Source: Christensenella sp. UBA5399 (GTDB taxonomy: Bacteria; Bacillota; Clostridia; Christensenellales; Christensenellaceae). Taken from it: 8,941 bases of DNA. The first letter of the stretch is position 1, and each line of letters opens with the position of its first letter. A program made the position numbers and the translations under genes. Below, piece by piece: positions 1-5,335 of this stretch. Under the pieces are notes generated by a model. That model was not told the origin of the DNA, ran no database searches, and saw only the letters and a list, made by a program, of their open reading frames with translations. The stretch spans positions 41,442 through 50,382 of the forward strand of contig DHOD01000083.1 of the NCBI GenBank assembly GCA_002407725.1, in the 5' to 3' direction.

Positions 1-591
1 CTGGCGATGACCTGGGTGGCCAAGGGAATTGCTGAATCAGTCTCAAAGGGGCCGCCGATCGCGATCAAACTCTCTGAGTTTAAAGAATTTTTTAACTACA
101 AAATAGGCGGGTTGGTGCCGGTGACATTTATATTCGCTGTCGTGCTGTTGCTGTTTCTCAGCAATATGTTGAAAAACCGGCGCTCCGGACGTGAATTCTA
201 TGCAGTAGGCTCCAACCAGTATGCGGCATTTATATCGGGTACAAATACAAAAGGCGTCCTGATGAAGGCATACATCATCAATGCCCTGTTTGCGGGCATT
301 GCGGGTGTGTTCATCGCGGCCTTTACCGGTTCCGGTTTTGCGGGTCTGGGTACCGATTACGAGCTGTATACAATTGCTGCGGTTGTTATGGGCGGTGTGG
401 CCATGACCGGCGGCGAAGGAAAGATGTATCTCGCTTTCTTTGGTGTTATTATACTGAGGCTGCTGAACAAGGTGGTTGTTTATTCGGGTCTGTCCAGTGT
501 TTCGGGCTTTATTGAAGGCATTATCATAGGCGGCATACTGATTTTAGTGCTGTTTATCAATAGCAGTAGGAAGGGAGGTGCAAAAGCATGA
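1..591 (+). CDS. Carbohydrate ABC transporter permease, C-terminal part (5' truncated by window edge)
   Basis: This is the C-terminal ~196 residues of an inner-membrane permease of the BPD_transp_2 family (RbsC/LsrC/YtfT type), which forms half of the channel of a sugar ABC importer. The reading frame is open to base 1, so the start lies outside the window; family members are usually about 310-350 aa. Several hydrophobic membrane segments are visible. Two family landmarks are present: the cytoplasmic loop AVGSNQYAAFISGTN, which contacts the ATPase, and IAAVVMGGVAMTGGEG near the end. The stop codon overlaps the start of the next permease in an ATGA junction, so the two are translationally coupled and probably form a heterodimer. 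The ATPase and substrate-binding protein are expected upstream, outside the window. The family assignment is firm; the sugar transported cannot be told. Confidence 0.9.
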   Translation: MAMTWVAKGIAESVSKGPPIAIKLSEFKEFFNYKIGGLVPVTFIFAVVLLLFLSNMLKNRRSGREFYAVGSNQYAAFISGTNTKGVLMKAYIINALFAGIAGVFIAAFTGSGFAGLGTDYELYTIAAVVMGGVAMTGGEGKMYLAFFGVIILRLLNKVVVYSGLSSVSGFIEGIIIGGILILVLFINSSRKGGAKA

Positions 592-1592
592 AGAATACAG
601 AATTAGCTGCTGAGAGAAAATCACCAATTGAAATCATCCGCAGATACTCTGTTATATTTACGGCGATTGTACTGATTGTGATTGCGGTCATCATGACGCA
701 AGGGACATTCCTCTCACTGGGGAATCTGCTGAACGTGGGTGAGCGTGCGGCGGCGATCGGCATTGTGGCAATTGGCCAGATGCTGGTCATACTGACGGGA
801 AATATCGACCTGAGCGTCAGCGGCATCATGGCTGTTTCGCTGGCTTCAGCGGCGGCGTTCATTAAAATGGAAACCATTCCATTTCCCGTGGTCATTATAT
901 TGATGTTGGTGATAGGTATGGGGTGCGGCGCGCTGAACGGGCTTGTCATTTCCAGGACGAGAATTCCTTCATTCATGTTTACGCTGGGCACATACCTTGT
1001 GTACCAGTCGATTGGATACGTAATCAGTCGGGCGCAAAACATGAACTTTAAGCCCTTGCAGGCATGGATGAACCCCAGCGGAACTATGGATGGGCGTATA
1101 TTTGCGATCATCTTGTGGCTGGCACTGGGGATACTCTTTATCCTGATACTCTCGTTTACCCGGTTTGGTAAAAACATTTACGCGACCGGCGCGAGCAAAC
1201 GTGCCGCGACAATGTCCGGCGTAAAAGGCAACCAGATCATTTTCCTTGCCTATACGATATGCGGCCTTATGTGCGCGCTTTCGGCATGGACAATGGAGTA
1301 CCGCCTCGGGCAGATGAACGTCAACTCCACTTCGAGTTACCAGATCGAGTCAATTGCCTCGGTTGTTGTGGGCGGCGTGAGTATGAACGGCGGCGAAGGA
1401 AAGGCGTACGGCCCATTGGTCGGTGCCTTTATCATGGCGGCGTTGCTCAACTTGCTGAACCTGTATGGTGTAGGCGTGTACGAGCAAAACGTTGTGAAAG
1501 GCCTTGTGCTGATAGGTTTCGTGGCATTGTCCAGCTTCCTGACGTCATCCAGCAAGGGTGCGACAAAGAAGAAAAAGGTAAAAGCTGCGTAA
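588..1592 (+). CDS. Carbohydrate ABC transporter permease, ribose/AI-2/galactofuranose type
   Basis: This is a complete 334-aa inner-membrane permease of the BPD_transp_2 family. It starts at an ATG that overlaps the preceding stop (ATGA), with a good GGAGGT site at 574-579, eight bases upstream. A charged N-terminus (about residues 1-20) is followed by many hydrophobic spans. The family signature GNIDLSVSG is at residues 71-79, the ATPase-contact loop ATGASKRAATMSG at 199-211, and SIASVVVGGVSMNGGEG at 255-271. The C-terminal tail is lysine-rich (residues 323-332). Tandem, non-identical permeases of this kind are known in heteromeric importers such as LsrC/LsrD and YtfT/YjfF, unlike RbsC, which acts as a homodimer. 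An intrinsic terminator follows within 30 bp, so this is the last gene of the transport operon. The link to the catabolic operon further on is by proximity only. Confidence 0.93.
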   Translation: MKNTELAAERKSPIEIIRRYSVIFTAIVLIVIAVIMTQGTFLSLGNLLNVGERAAAIGIVAIGQMLVILTGNIDLSVSGIMAVSLASAAAFIKMETIPFPVVIILMLVIGMGCGALNGLVISRTRIPSFMFTLGTYLVYQSIGYVISRAQNMNFKPLQAWMNPSGTMDGRIFAIILWLALGILFILILSFTRFGKNIYATGASKRAATMSGVKGNQIIFLAYTICGLMCALSAWTMEYRLGQMNVNSTSSYQIESIASVVVGGVSMNGGEGKAYGPLVGAFIMAALLNLLNLYGVGVYEQNVVKGLVLIGFVALSSFLTSSSKGATKKKKVKAA

Positions 1593-1615
1593 GTGCAAAA
1601 TTATGTAACAAAACA

Positions 1616-1647
1616 AAAGGGCTTGCCGGATGGCAGGTCCTTTTTTT
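1616..1647 (+). terminator. Rho-independent terminator of the ABC transporter operon
   Basis: A 12-bp stem (1616-1627 with 1632-1643, including two G-U pairs) closes a GGAT loop and runs into seven T residues at 1641-1647. It lies 24 bp after the permease stop. It should end the transport transcript. Confidence 0.88.
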
Positions 1648-1660
1648 GCAATTATAGAGG

Positions 1661-1682
1661 TGCAGCTATAAGCTGCATTTTT
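1661..1682 (+). terminator. Second, weaker hairpin with T-run (backup terminator)
   Basis: A perfect 7-bp stem TGCAGCT/AGCTGCA (1661-1667 with 1671-1677) with a 3-nt loop is followed by five T residues. It lies just behind the main terminator in the same orientation and may act as a backup. The very short loop and modest stem make it less certain. Confidence 0.5.
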
Positions 1683-1730
1683 GCTTTTGGGGAGCGCACA
1701 GCAGAGGACGAGTGGGGCAGGGGTAAATCA

Positions 1731-1757
1731 AAAGAGCTCCCGATCAGGAAGCTCTTT
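1731..1757 (-). terminator. Hairpin downstream of the lipoprotein gene, probable - strand terminator
   Basis: AAAGAGCT (1731-1738) pairs with AGCTCTTT (1750-1757), with extra CC/GG pairing inside. Read on the - strand it begins 24 bp after the lipoprotein stop and ends in CTCTTTTGATTT. The T-run is short, so termination may be partial. Because the stem is symmetric, it could also slow transcripts coming from the + strand side of this convergent region. Confidence 0.5.
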
Positions 1758-1781
1758 GAAAGGCTGAGAAAACAGTAGCTG

Positions 1782-2600
1782 CTAGCTGATTACCGATTGG
1801 TACTCGCTTTCCGTAATGGGTGCGACGGTCCCATAAGCGGGCTGGCCCGCAAGCATGGAGTTGAGGCGGCAAATCTTCCAGTCGCCACCGTAATTGAGCA
1901 ATCCAAAGCCGCCGCAGTACAATTGGCCGTTCAGGTCATATAGGACAACCATCTCAGTCATCCCATCGGCACCATAAGATGCGGCCTGCCGGTCAAAGTT
2001 GCTGGTGTTTGTCTCGCTGTGCAGCACCTCGGGCATTGGCTCGTCCATGCGTACGATCTCCAGCGAATGCAGCTGAGCGGGGTCTACTGCGGCCATAAAA
2101 TCTTCAATACTGATGTCGCTCTCGCCCAGTACGATGGGCATGCTGAGGTCTTCATCAATAAAAAAGCTGTAGCAGAAGTAGCGGATATAGTTGCCCATGG
2201 TAGCCGCTTGCTGCAACTGGTTCAGGTCGGCAAACATATCGTATTCTGCCGGGGCAGGAGCGGCGCCGGGCATGATGACGCTCAGGCGGTCGCTGTATTG
2301 GTGAAAATCAAAGTCCGTACCGTACGCGTATATCGCACACGCTTCCAGCGCGCCTTCCAGGTCGTTATCGGTGACTGCCCCCACAAAGTGTTCGATAGCC
2401 GCTTCCGGTGTGCTGAATGACTGCTCGCTGACACCGAGCACGCCTGATCCGCCATCGGCTTTGTTTCTCTGGTATTCGTTGATGCCGTCGGCAACCTCTT
2501 TGGTGATTTCGGCGCCGTCGATGTTGAGCCCAAGCCCAAAGCAGCCTGTCAAAGAAACGCAGGCGATGGCAGCCAATAGAATCGTCCATAACTTTTTCAT
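1782..2600 (-). CDS. Putative secreted lipoprotein of unknown function
   Basis: This 272-aa product carries a clear lipoprotein signal peptide: MKK, a hydrophobic stretch at about residues 4-18, and the lipobox LTGC with the lipidated Cys at position 20. The mature protein should therefore be anchored on the outer face of the membrane. I do not recognise the family. Residues 62-91 (FSTPEAAIEHFVGAVTDNDL onward) and the C-terminal strand pattern ending GGDWKICRL (238-246) recall NTF2-like or DUF4878-type lipoproteins, but this is only a resemblance. The ATG at 2600 is preferred over a TTG six codons upstream, because the GGAGG site overlaps that TTG and sits correctly for the ATG. It is the last gene on the - strand block, behind a terminator and with its own likely promoter, so it may be unrelated to the sugar pathway. 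Confidence 0.8.
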   Translation of the reverse strand: MKKLWTILLAAIACVSLTGCFGLGLNIDGAEITKEVADGINEYQRNKADGGSGVLGVSEQSFSTPEAAIEHFVGAVTDNDLEGALEACAIYAYGTDFDFHQYSDRLSVIMPGAAPAPAEYDMFADLNQLQQAATMGNYIRYFCYSFFIDEDLSMPIVLGESDISIEDFMAAVDPAQLHSLEIVRMDEPMPEVLHSETNTSNFDRQAASYGADGMTEMVVLYDLNGQLYCGGFGLLNYGGDWKICRLNSMLAGQPAYGTVAPITESEYQSVIS

Positions 2601-2609
2601 ATAAAATAT

Positions 2610-2616
2610 CCCCTCC
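2610..2616 (-). promoter_or_regulatory. Ribosome binding site deciding the lipoprotein start
   Basis: GGAGGGG on the - strand lies 9 bases from the ATG at 2600. An in-frame TTG at 2616-2618 overlaps this site and so cannot be served by it, which fixes the start at 2600 and places the signal peptide directly at the N-terminus. Confidence 0.75.
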
Positions 2617-2621
2617 AAAAT

Positions 2622-2660
2622 AAAAAACTGTATCTTCCGGCATTTACCGGCAGATACAGT
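2622..2660 (-). terminator. Rho-independent terminator of the regulator-cyclase operon
   Basis: On the - strand, ACTGTATCT (2660-2652) pairs with AGATACAGT (2635-2627), with an inner CCGG/CCGG stem and a 6-nt loop. There is one mismatch between the two stems. The hairpin is followed by six T residues (2627-2622). It begins 29 bases after the cyclase stop. It ends immediately before the ribosome binding site of the lipoprotein gene, so it separates the two transcripts. Confidence 0.85.
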
Positions 2661-2686
2661 ATATTGGATTTCATGGTAAATGGCAA
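2658..2686 (-). promoter_or_regulatory. Probable sigma-A-type promoter for the lipoprotein gene
   Basis: On the - strand, TTGCCA (2686-2681) and TATACT (2663-2658) are separated by exactly 17 bases, close to the TTGACA/TATAAT consensus. The start point would fall near 2651, inside the terminator hairpin, so the new transcript would lack the first arm of that hairpin and escape termination. This is inferred from sequence only. Confidence 0.6.
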
Positions 2687-2689
2687 ATG

Positions 2690-3394
2690 CTACCAGATGG
2701 CAACCGCACGGATCGGCGAGCCGGAACCGCCGTCTATTCGCAGGGGCAGGCCGATAAAATATGCCTGTTCGGGAATCTGCTCAAGGTTGGCAAGGCATTC
2801 TACAACCAGTATGTCTTTGGGAAGGAGTACCTTGTGCGCTTCGTTGTTTTTCGAGAAGGAGGCATCTATGGCAAACGTATCAACCCCTGCCATCTTGATT
2901 TGCTTTTCGGCAAGGTAGATCGCGCCTTCCTCCGAGAGGCCGGGCCACCGCTCCGTGTATTTTTTCCCTTCGGGCAACGGCTTGAAGTATTTGCCCCAGC
3001 CAAAGCACATGCATACAATATCGTCCTTTTCAACAGGGCCGTATTGATCCTCCCATTTGGTGATGTCGCTTTTGTACACAAGCGCGTCTGGGGCGATGTG
3101 TGTCATGTCCATTTTGACGCATTTGCCCATAAACTTTTGCGCGGGATATGCCTCCATGCTTTTGCCACCCTCGTTTTTTTCGAAAAAATGAAAGGACGCA
3201 TCCAGATGGGTACCGTTGTGCTCGCCCATTGTGATCGCAAAATTGTTGGCGGTGTTGCCCCAGGCCTTTTTCTCCCAGGGATTTAACAGATAGTGCGCGT
3301 GGGTGGGCCAACCGGGAATATCTTTCTCCAGCACGTGGCTGAGTTCGGTAATGTGCGCGTCGTTGATGATACCTGCCAATTGATTCAAATCCAT
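2690..3394 (-). CDS. Cyclase family protein (kynurenine-formamidase-like metal-dependent hydrolase)
   Basis: This 234-aa protein belongs to the cyclase family (PF04199), which includes bacterial kynurenine formamidase (KynB) and other metal-dependent amide, ester or lactone hydrolases. The hallmark metal-binding motif HxGTHxDxxxHF appears as HNGTHLDASFHF at residues 59-70 (H59, H63, D65, H69). Further family features are H187, the VVECLANL segment with E199, and the C-terminal GSPIRAVAI. No signal peptide is seen, so it is cytoplasmic. The ATG at 3394 is chosen over a TTG at 3400 because GGAGG is 8 bases from the ATG and only 2 from the TTG. It lies 38 bp behind the GntR regulator on the same strand and is followed by a terminator, so the two form an operon. 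Its substrate is unknown. The setting suggests hydrolysis of a lactone or related intermediate rather than tryptophan catabolism, but that is inference. Confidence 0.88.
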   Translation of the reverse strand: MDLNQLAGIINDAHITELSHVLEKDIPGWPTHAHYLLNPWEKKAWGNTANNFAITMGEHNGTHLDASFHFFEKNEGGKSMEAYPAQKFMGKCVKMDMTHIAPDALVYKSDITKWEDQYGPVEKDDIVCMCFGWGKYFKPLPEGKKYTERWPGLSEEGAIYLAEKQIKMAGVDTFAIDASFSKNNEAHKVLLPKDILVVECLANLEQIPEQAYFIGLPLRIDGGSGSPIRAVAIW

Positions 3395-3402
3395 CTTCAA
3401 TA

Positions 3403-3407
3403 CCTCC
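3403..3407 (-). promoter_or_regulatory. Ribosome binding site deciding the cyclase start
   Basis: GGAGG on the - strand is 8 bases upstream of the ATG at 3394. The nearer in-frame TTG at 3400-3398 would be only 2 bases away, which is too close for initiation. Confidence 0.75.
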
Positions 3408-3432
3408 GGTAGCGAGTAAGAGTGTTGAACGG

Positions 3433-4080
3433 TTATCCTATATGGATAGTATAATCGCTGCTCATGATGCAGTCGAGCGCGCGCTGTTTAGAGCTTCTGA
3501 TGTGGTTTTCCATTGCATGCACGGCGGCGTCTTCATCATTTTCCAGCATGTGTTTAGCAATCTCCAAATGCTGCCGCTTTGTCTCCAGCAGGTTGGCTTC
3601 GTCCTTGTTGCACAGCACGCTCAACCGGTGGTTTTGCACATAAATATCGTCCATAATACGCTCGAGAAGCCGGTTGTCGACGTAACTCAATATCAACCGG
3701 TGCAGATTTTCCTCCTCCACCATGTTGCCGTCTCCCACTGTTTTTTGCAACCGTTCCATATTGTCGTACGCCTGGCGCAACGCAATGGCCGGGATATGCT
3801 GCATGGCGAGGCGGAGCGCAAAAGGCTCGTTGATCTCGCGGACGGCATACAGGTCGTTGATGTCTTTGAGCGTGATACTTTTGACAAATACGCCCTTGCG
3901 GGGGAGCATTTCGACAAGCCCCTCCTTGCTCAGGGCGTTGATTGCCTCGCGAAACGGCGTACGGCTGACGGCAATTTCTTCAATAATATCCTTTTCCACC
4001 AGCACCGACCCGGGGGGGTATACGCAGTTTATAATCCTGTCTTTTACAATTGTATATGCTTTATCTTTGAGGCTTGTCAT
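3433..4080 (-). CDS. GntR family transcriptional regulator, FadR subfamily (FCD ligand-binding domain)
   Basis: This 215-aa DNA-binding regulator has an N-terminal winged helix-turn-helix (about residues 4-68). The recognition region is VSRTPFREAINALSKEGLV, followed by the wing MLPRKGVFV (58-66). The C-terminal all-helical FCD domain (about 74-200) keeps His residues at 127, 171 and 193, at positions where FCD proteins often bind a metal with a carboxylic-acid ligand. The usual Asp four residues before the first His seems to be Glu123 here. FCD regulators commonly sense sugar acids or other organic acids. The ATG at 4080 has an AAAGG-type site 11 bases upstream. It is divergent from the catabolic operon and co-directional with the cyclase. 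The palindrome at 4236-4249 overlaps both divergent promoters and is a likely binding site, so autoregulation and control of the operon are inferred. Confidence 0.92.
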   Translation of the reverse strand: MTSLKDKAYTIVKDRIINCVYPPGSVLVEKDIIEEIAVSRTPFREAINALSKEGLVEMLPRKGVFVKSITLKDINDLYAVREINEPFALRLAMQHIPAIALRQAYDNMERLQKTVGDGNMVEEENLHRLILSYVDNRLLERIMDDIYVQNHRLSVLCNKDEANLLETKRQHLEIAKHMLENDEDAAVHAMENHIRSSKQRALDCIMSSDYTIHIG

Positions 4081-4140
4081 AAAAAGTGCAACCTTTCTTA
4101 CAGCGTTCTGATTTATAGAATAAAGAACACTGCATGCTTT

Positions 4141-4187
4141 TGCAATAAAGAATACGGAATAATTTGTATATGTAATTCTTTATTGCA
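4141..4187. repeat. 13-bp perfect inverted repeat in the regulator leader
   Basis: TGCAATAAAGAAT (4141-4153) is repeated exactly in inverted orientation as ATTCTTTATTGCA (4175-4187), with a 21-bp spacer. The core AATAAAGAA occurs a third time at 4119-4127 in direct orientation. The repeat lies downstream of the regulator promoter proposed at 4219-4247. It could be a hairpin in the regulator mRNA or a two-site operator for a second DNA-binding protein. A weak alternative promoter (TTGCAA at 4145-4140, TATTCT at 4122-4117) overlaps its left arm on the - strand. Confidence 0.7.
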
Positions 4188-4206
4188 TCCGCGATAAAAA
4201 TAACTC

Positions 4207-4235
4207 TTGATTATATAAATTATATCATGTATACT
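4207..4235 (+). promoter_or_regulatory. Probable promoter of the catabolic operon
   Basis: TTGATT (4207-4212) and TATACT (4230-4235) are separated by 17 bases, a near-consensus sigma-A-type promoter. The start point would be near 4242, in the centre of the GTATAC palindrome, giving a leader of about 150 nt before the isomerase gene. A bound repressor at the palindrome would cover the start site. Confidence 0.68.
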
Positions 4236-4247
4236 TCTTGTATACAA
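4219..4247 (-). promoter_or_regulatory. Probable promoter of the regulator-cyclase operon
   Basis: On the - strand TTGTAT (4247-4242) and a perfect TATAAT (4224-4219) are spaced by 17 bases. Transcription would start near 4212, leaving a leader of about 130 nt that contains the 13-bp inverted repeat. The -35 box lies within the palindrome, and the promoter directly overlaps the opposing one, so the two cannot be occupied at the same time. Confidence 0.65.
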
Positions 4248-4249
4248 GA
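4228..4249. promoter_or_regulatory. Candidate GntR/FCD operator: 14-bp palindrome plus second GTATAC
   Basis: TCTTGTATACAAGA (4236-4249) is a perfect 14-bp palindrome. A second GTATAC lies at 4229-4234, exactly 11 bp (about one helical turn) upstream of the GTATAC at 4240-4245. GTATAC-centred palindromes are known operators of several FCD-type GntR regulators (UxuR and ExuR, for example). The site covers the -10 and start of the + promoter and the -35 of the - promoter. Weaker TTGTATA half-sites occur at 4164-4170 and 4050-4056. Binding is inferred, not shown. Confidence 0.7.
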
Positions 4250-4394
4250 GAAATATCAAGTTTTTTTACAGTTGGTACATGCGTCATTGCGCAGGCAATG
4301 AACCCTGGGGGAAGCTTGATGAAAAGGTTGCCGGCAAATGATTGCCCGATAGCCGTTTTGGAAAATGGAATGAATATCCGGGAGGTAAATGAGA
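4250..4394 (+). other. Untranslated leader of the catabolic operon
   Basis: About 150 nt separate the proposed start point (near 4242) from the isomerase ATG. It contains two small perfect hairpins: CATTGC/GCAATG (4285-4300) and GGCAA/TTGCC (4333-4346). A 20-codon open frame (4279-4341) has no convincing ribosome binding site. I recognise no riboswitch class here, and no terminator-like T-run follows the hairpins. Confidence 0.45.
4381..4385 (+). promoter_or_regulatory. Ribosome binding site deciding the isomerase start
   Basis: GGAGG is 9 bases from the ATG at 4395 and only 3 bases from the in-frame ATG at 4389. The second ATG is therefore the likely start, two codons shorter than the longest reading frame. 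Confidence 0.7.
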
Positions 4395-5306
4395 ATGAAT
4401 GAAGCAATGCAAAAGTATATGAAGGTGGGACTGATCCACTTTATGTCTTTTCCCGAGTGCATGAAGGGCGAAGGCCCGATACTGGAGACGATCAAGAAGG
4501 TAGCGGTAGACGATTATTTTGACGCGATTGAGGTCACATGGATCAATGATGCGGAAACGCGCAAAAAAGCGGCGGAGATGATCGAGCTGTCGGGGATGGA
4601 AGTGCGCTATGGCGGCCAGCCGCGCCTGCTGACCACCGGCCAGAACATCAACGACCTGGACGAGGGAAACAGGCAGACCGCGCTTGCGTCTTTGAAGGCG
4701 GGCATTGACGAGGCATACGAGATTGGCGCAACAGGCTTTGCATTCCTATCCGGCAAATATGAGGAAGCGACAAAGGAAGATTCATATAAAAAGTTGTTGG
4801 AATCGACAAAGGAAATGTGCCTCTATGCCAAGGAAAAGGGTAACCTGCGCATTGCACTTGAGGTGTTTGATTACGACATCGACAAAAAGTCGCTGATTGG
4901 GCCCACGACACTTGCAAAACGTTTTGCGGAGGACGTGCTTGCAGATTATGACAATTTTGGCCTGATGGTCGATTTAAGCCACATCCCGCAGATGCATGAG
5001 ACCATTGAAGAATCGATTTATCCTGTTAAGGATTATATCGTGCATGCGCACATCGGCTCGGCAGTCATTGCAGACCCGGCGATGGACGCGTACGGCGACC
5101 AGCATCCGCGTTTCAACTTTCCCAATTCGGTCAACAGCGCCAAGGAGTTGACAGAATACCTCCGGGCGTTGATGGATATTGGATATTTTGAGAAGTTTGA
5201 CCGTCCGTTTGTCAGCTTCGAAGTCAAACCGTTTGGCGATGAAGACCGCGAAATCGTGATCGCAAACGGCAAGCGTGTGCTCAACGAAGCATGGGCAAAT
5301 CTTTAA
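4395..5306 (+). CDS. Sugar phosphate isomerase/epimerase family protein (xylose-isomerase-like TIM barrel)
   Basis: This 303-aa cytoplasmic protein belongs to the AP_endonuc_2/xylose-isomerase-like TIM-barrel family, which includes ketose 3-epimerases, hydroxypyruvate isomerase and IolE/IolH-type enzymes. The four expected metal ligands can be picked out on successive strands: E156 (in IALEVFD), D193 (in MVDLSHIP, with H196 giving the DxxH pattern of ketose epimerases), H219 (in VHAHIGSA) and E276 (in VSFEVKP). The early strands are visible at KVGLIHF (10-16) and FDAIEVTWIND (42-52). The length is typical. It is the first gene of the five-gene operon, 29 bp before the dehydrogenase. Isomerisation or epimerisation of a sugar or keto-acid is the likely role. 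The exact reaction and whether the substrate is phosphorylated cannot be told from sequence. Confidence 0.85.
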   Translation: MNEAMQKYMKVGLIHFMSFPECMKGEGPILETIKKVAVDDYFDAIEVTWINDAETRKKAAEMIELSGMEVRYGGQPRLLTTGQNINDLDEGNRQTALASLKAGIDEAYEIGATGFAFLSGKYEEATKEDSYKKLLESTKEMCLYAKEKGNLRIALEVFDYDIDKKSLIGPTTLAKRFAEDVLADYDNFGLMVDLSHIPQMHETIEESIYPVKDYIVHAHIGSAVIADPAMDAYGDQHPRFNFPNSVNSAKELTEYLRALMDIGYFEKFDRPFVSFEVKPFGDEDREIVIANGKRVLNEAWANL

Positions 5307-5335
5307 GGATATTTTAGGATATAAGGAGTAAATAA

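Noticed and set aside
557..1177. A 206-codon - strand open frame opposite the second permease
   Set aside because: It is antisense to a confident membrane protein and shows no family features.
408..1403. A near-identical stretch (GGCGGCGAAGGAAAG) in both permease genes
   Set aside because: It encodes the conserved GGEGK part of the permease family in both genes, so it reflects paralogy rather than a separate repeat element.
1593..1778. A 61-codon + strand open frame after the second permease
   Set aside because: It runs through three hairpins, including the main terminator, has no ribosome binding site and a composition unlike a protein.
3442..4197. A 251-codon + strand open frame across the regulator gene
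   Set aside because: It is antisense to the GntR regulator, which has clear winged-helix and FCD features on the other strand.
4279..4341. A 20-codon possible leader peptide before the isomerase gene
   Set aside because: No Shine-Dalgarno sequence precedes its ATG, and there is no run of regulatory codons or attenuator after it.
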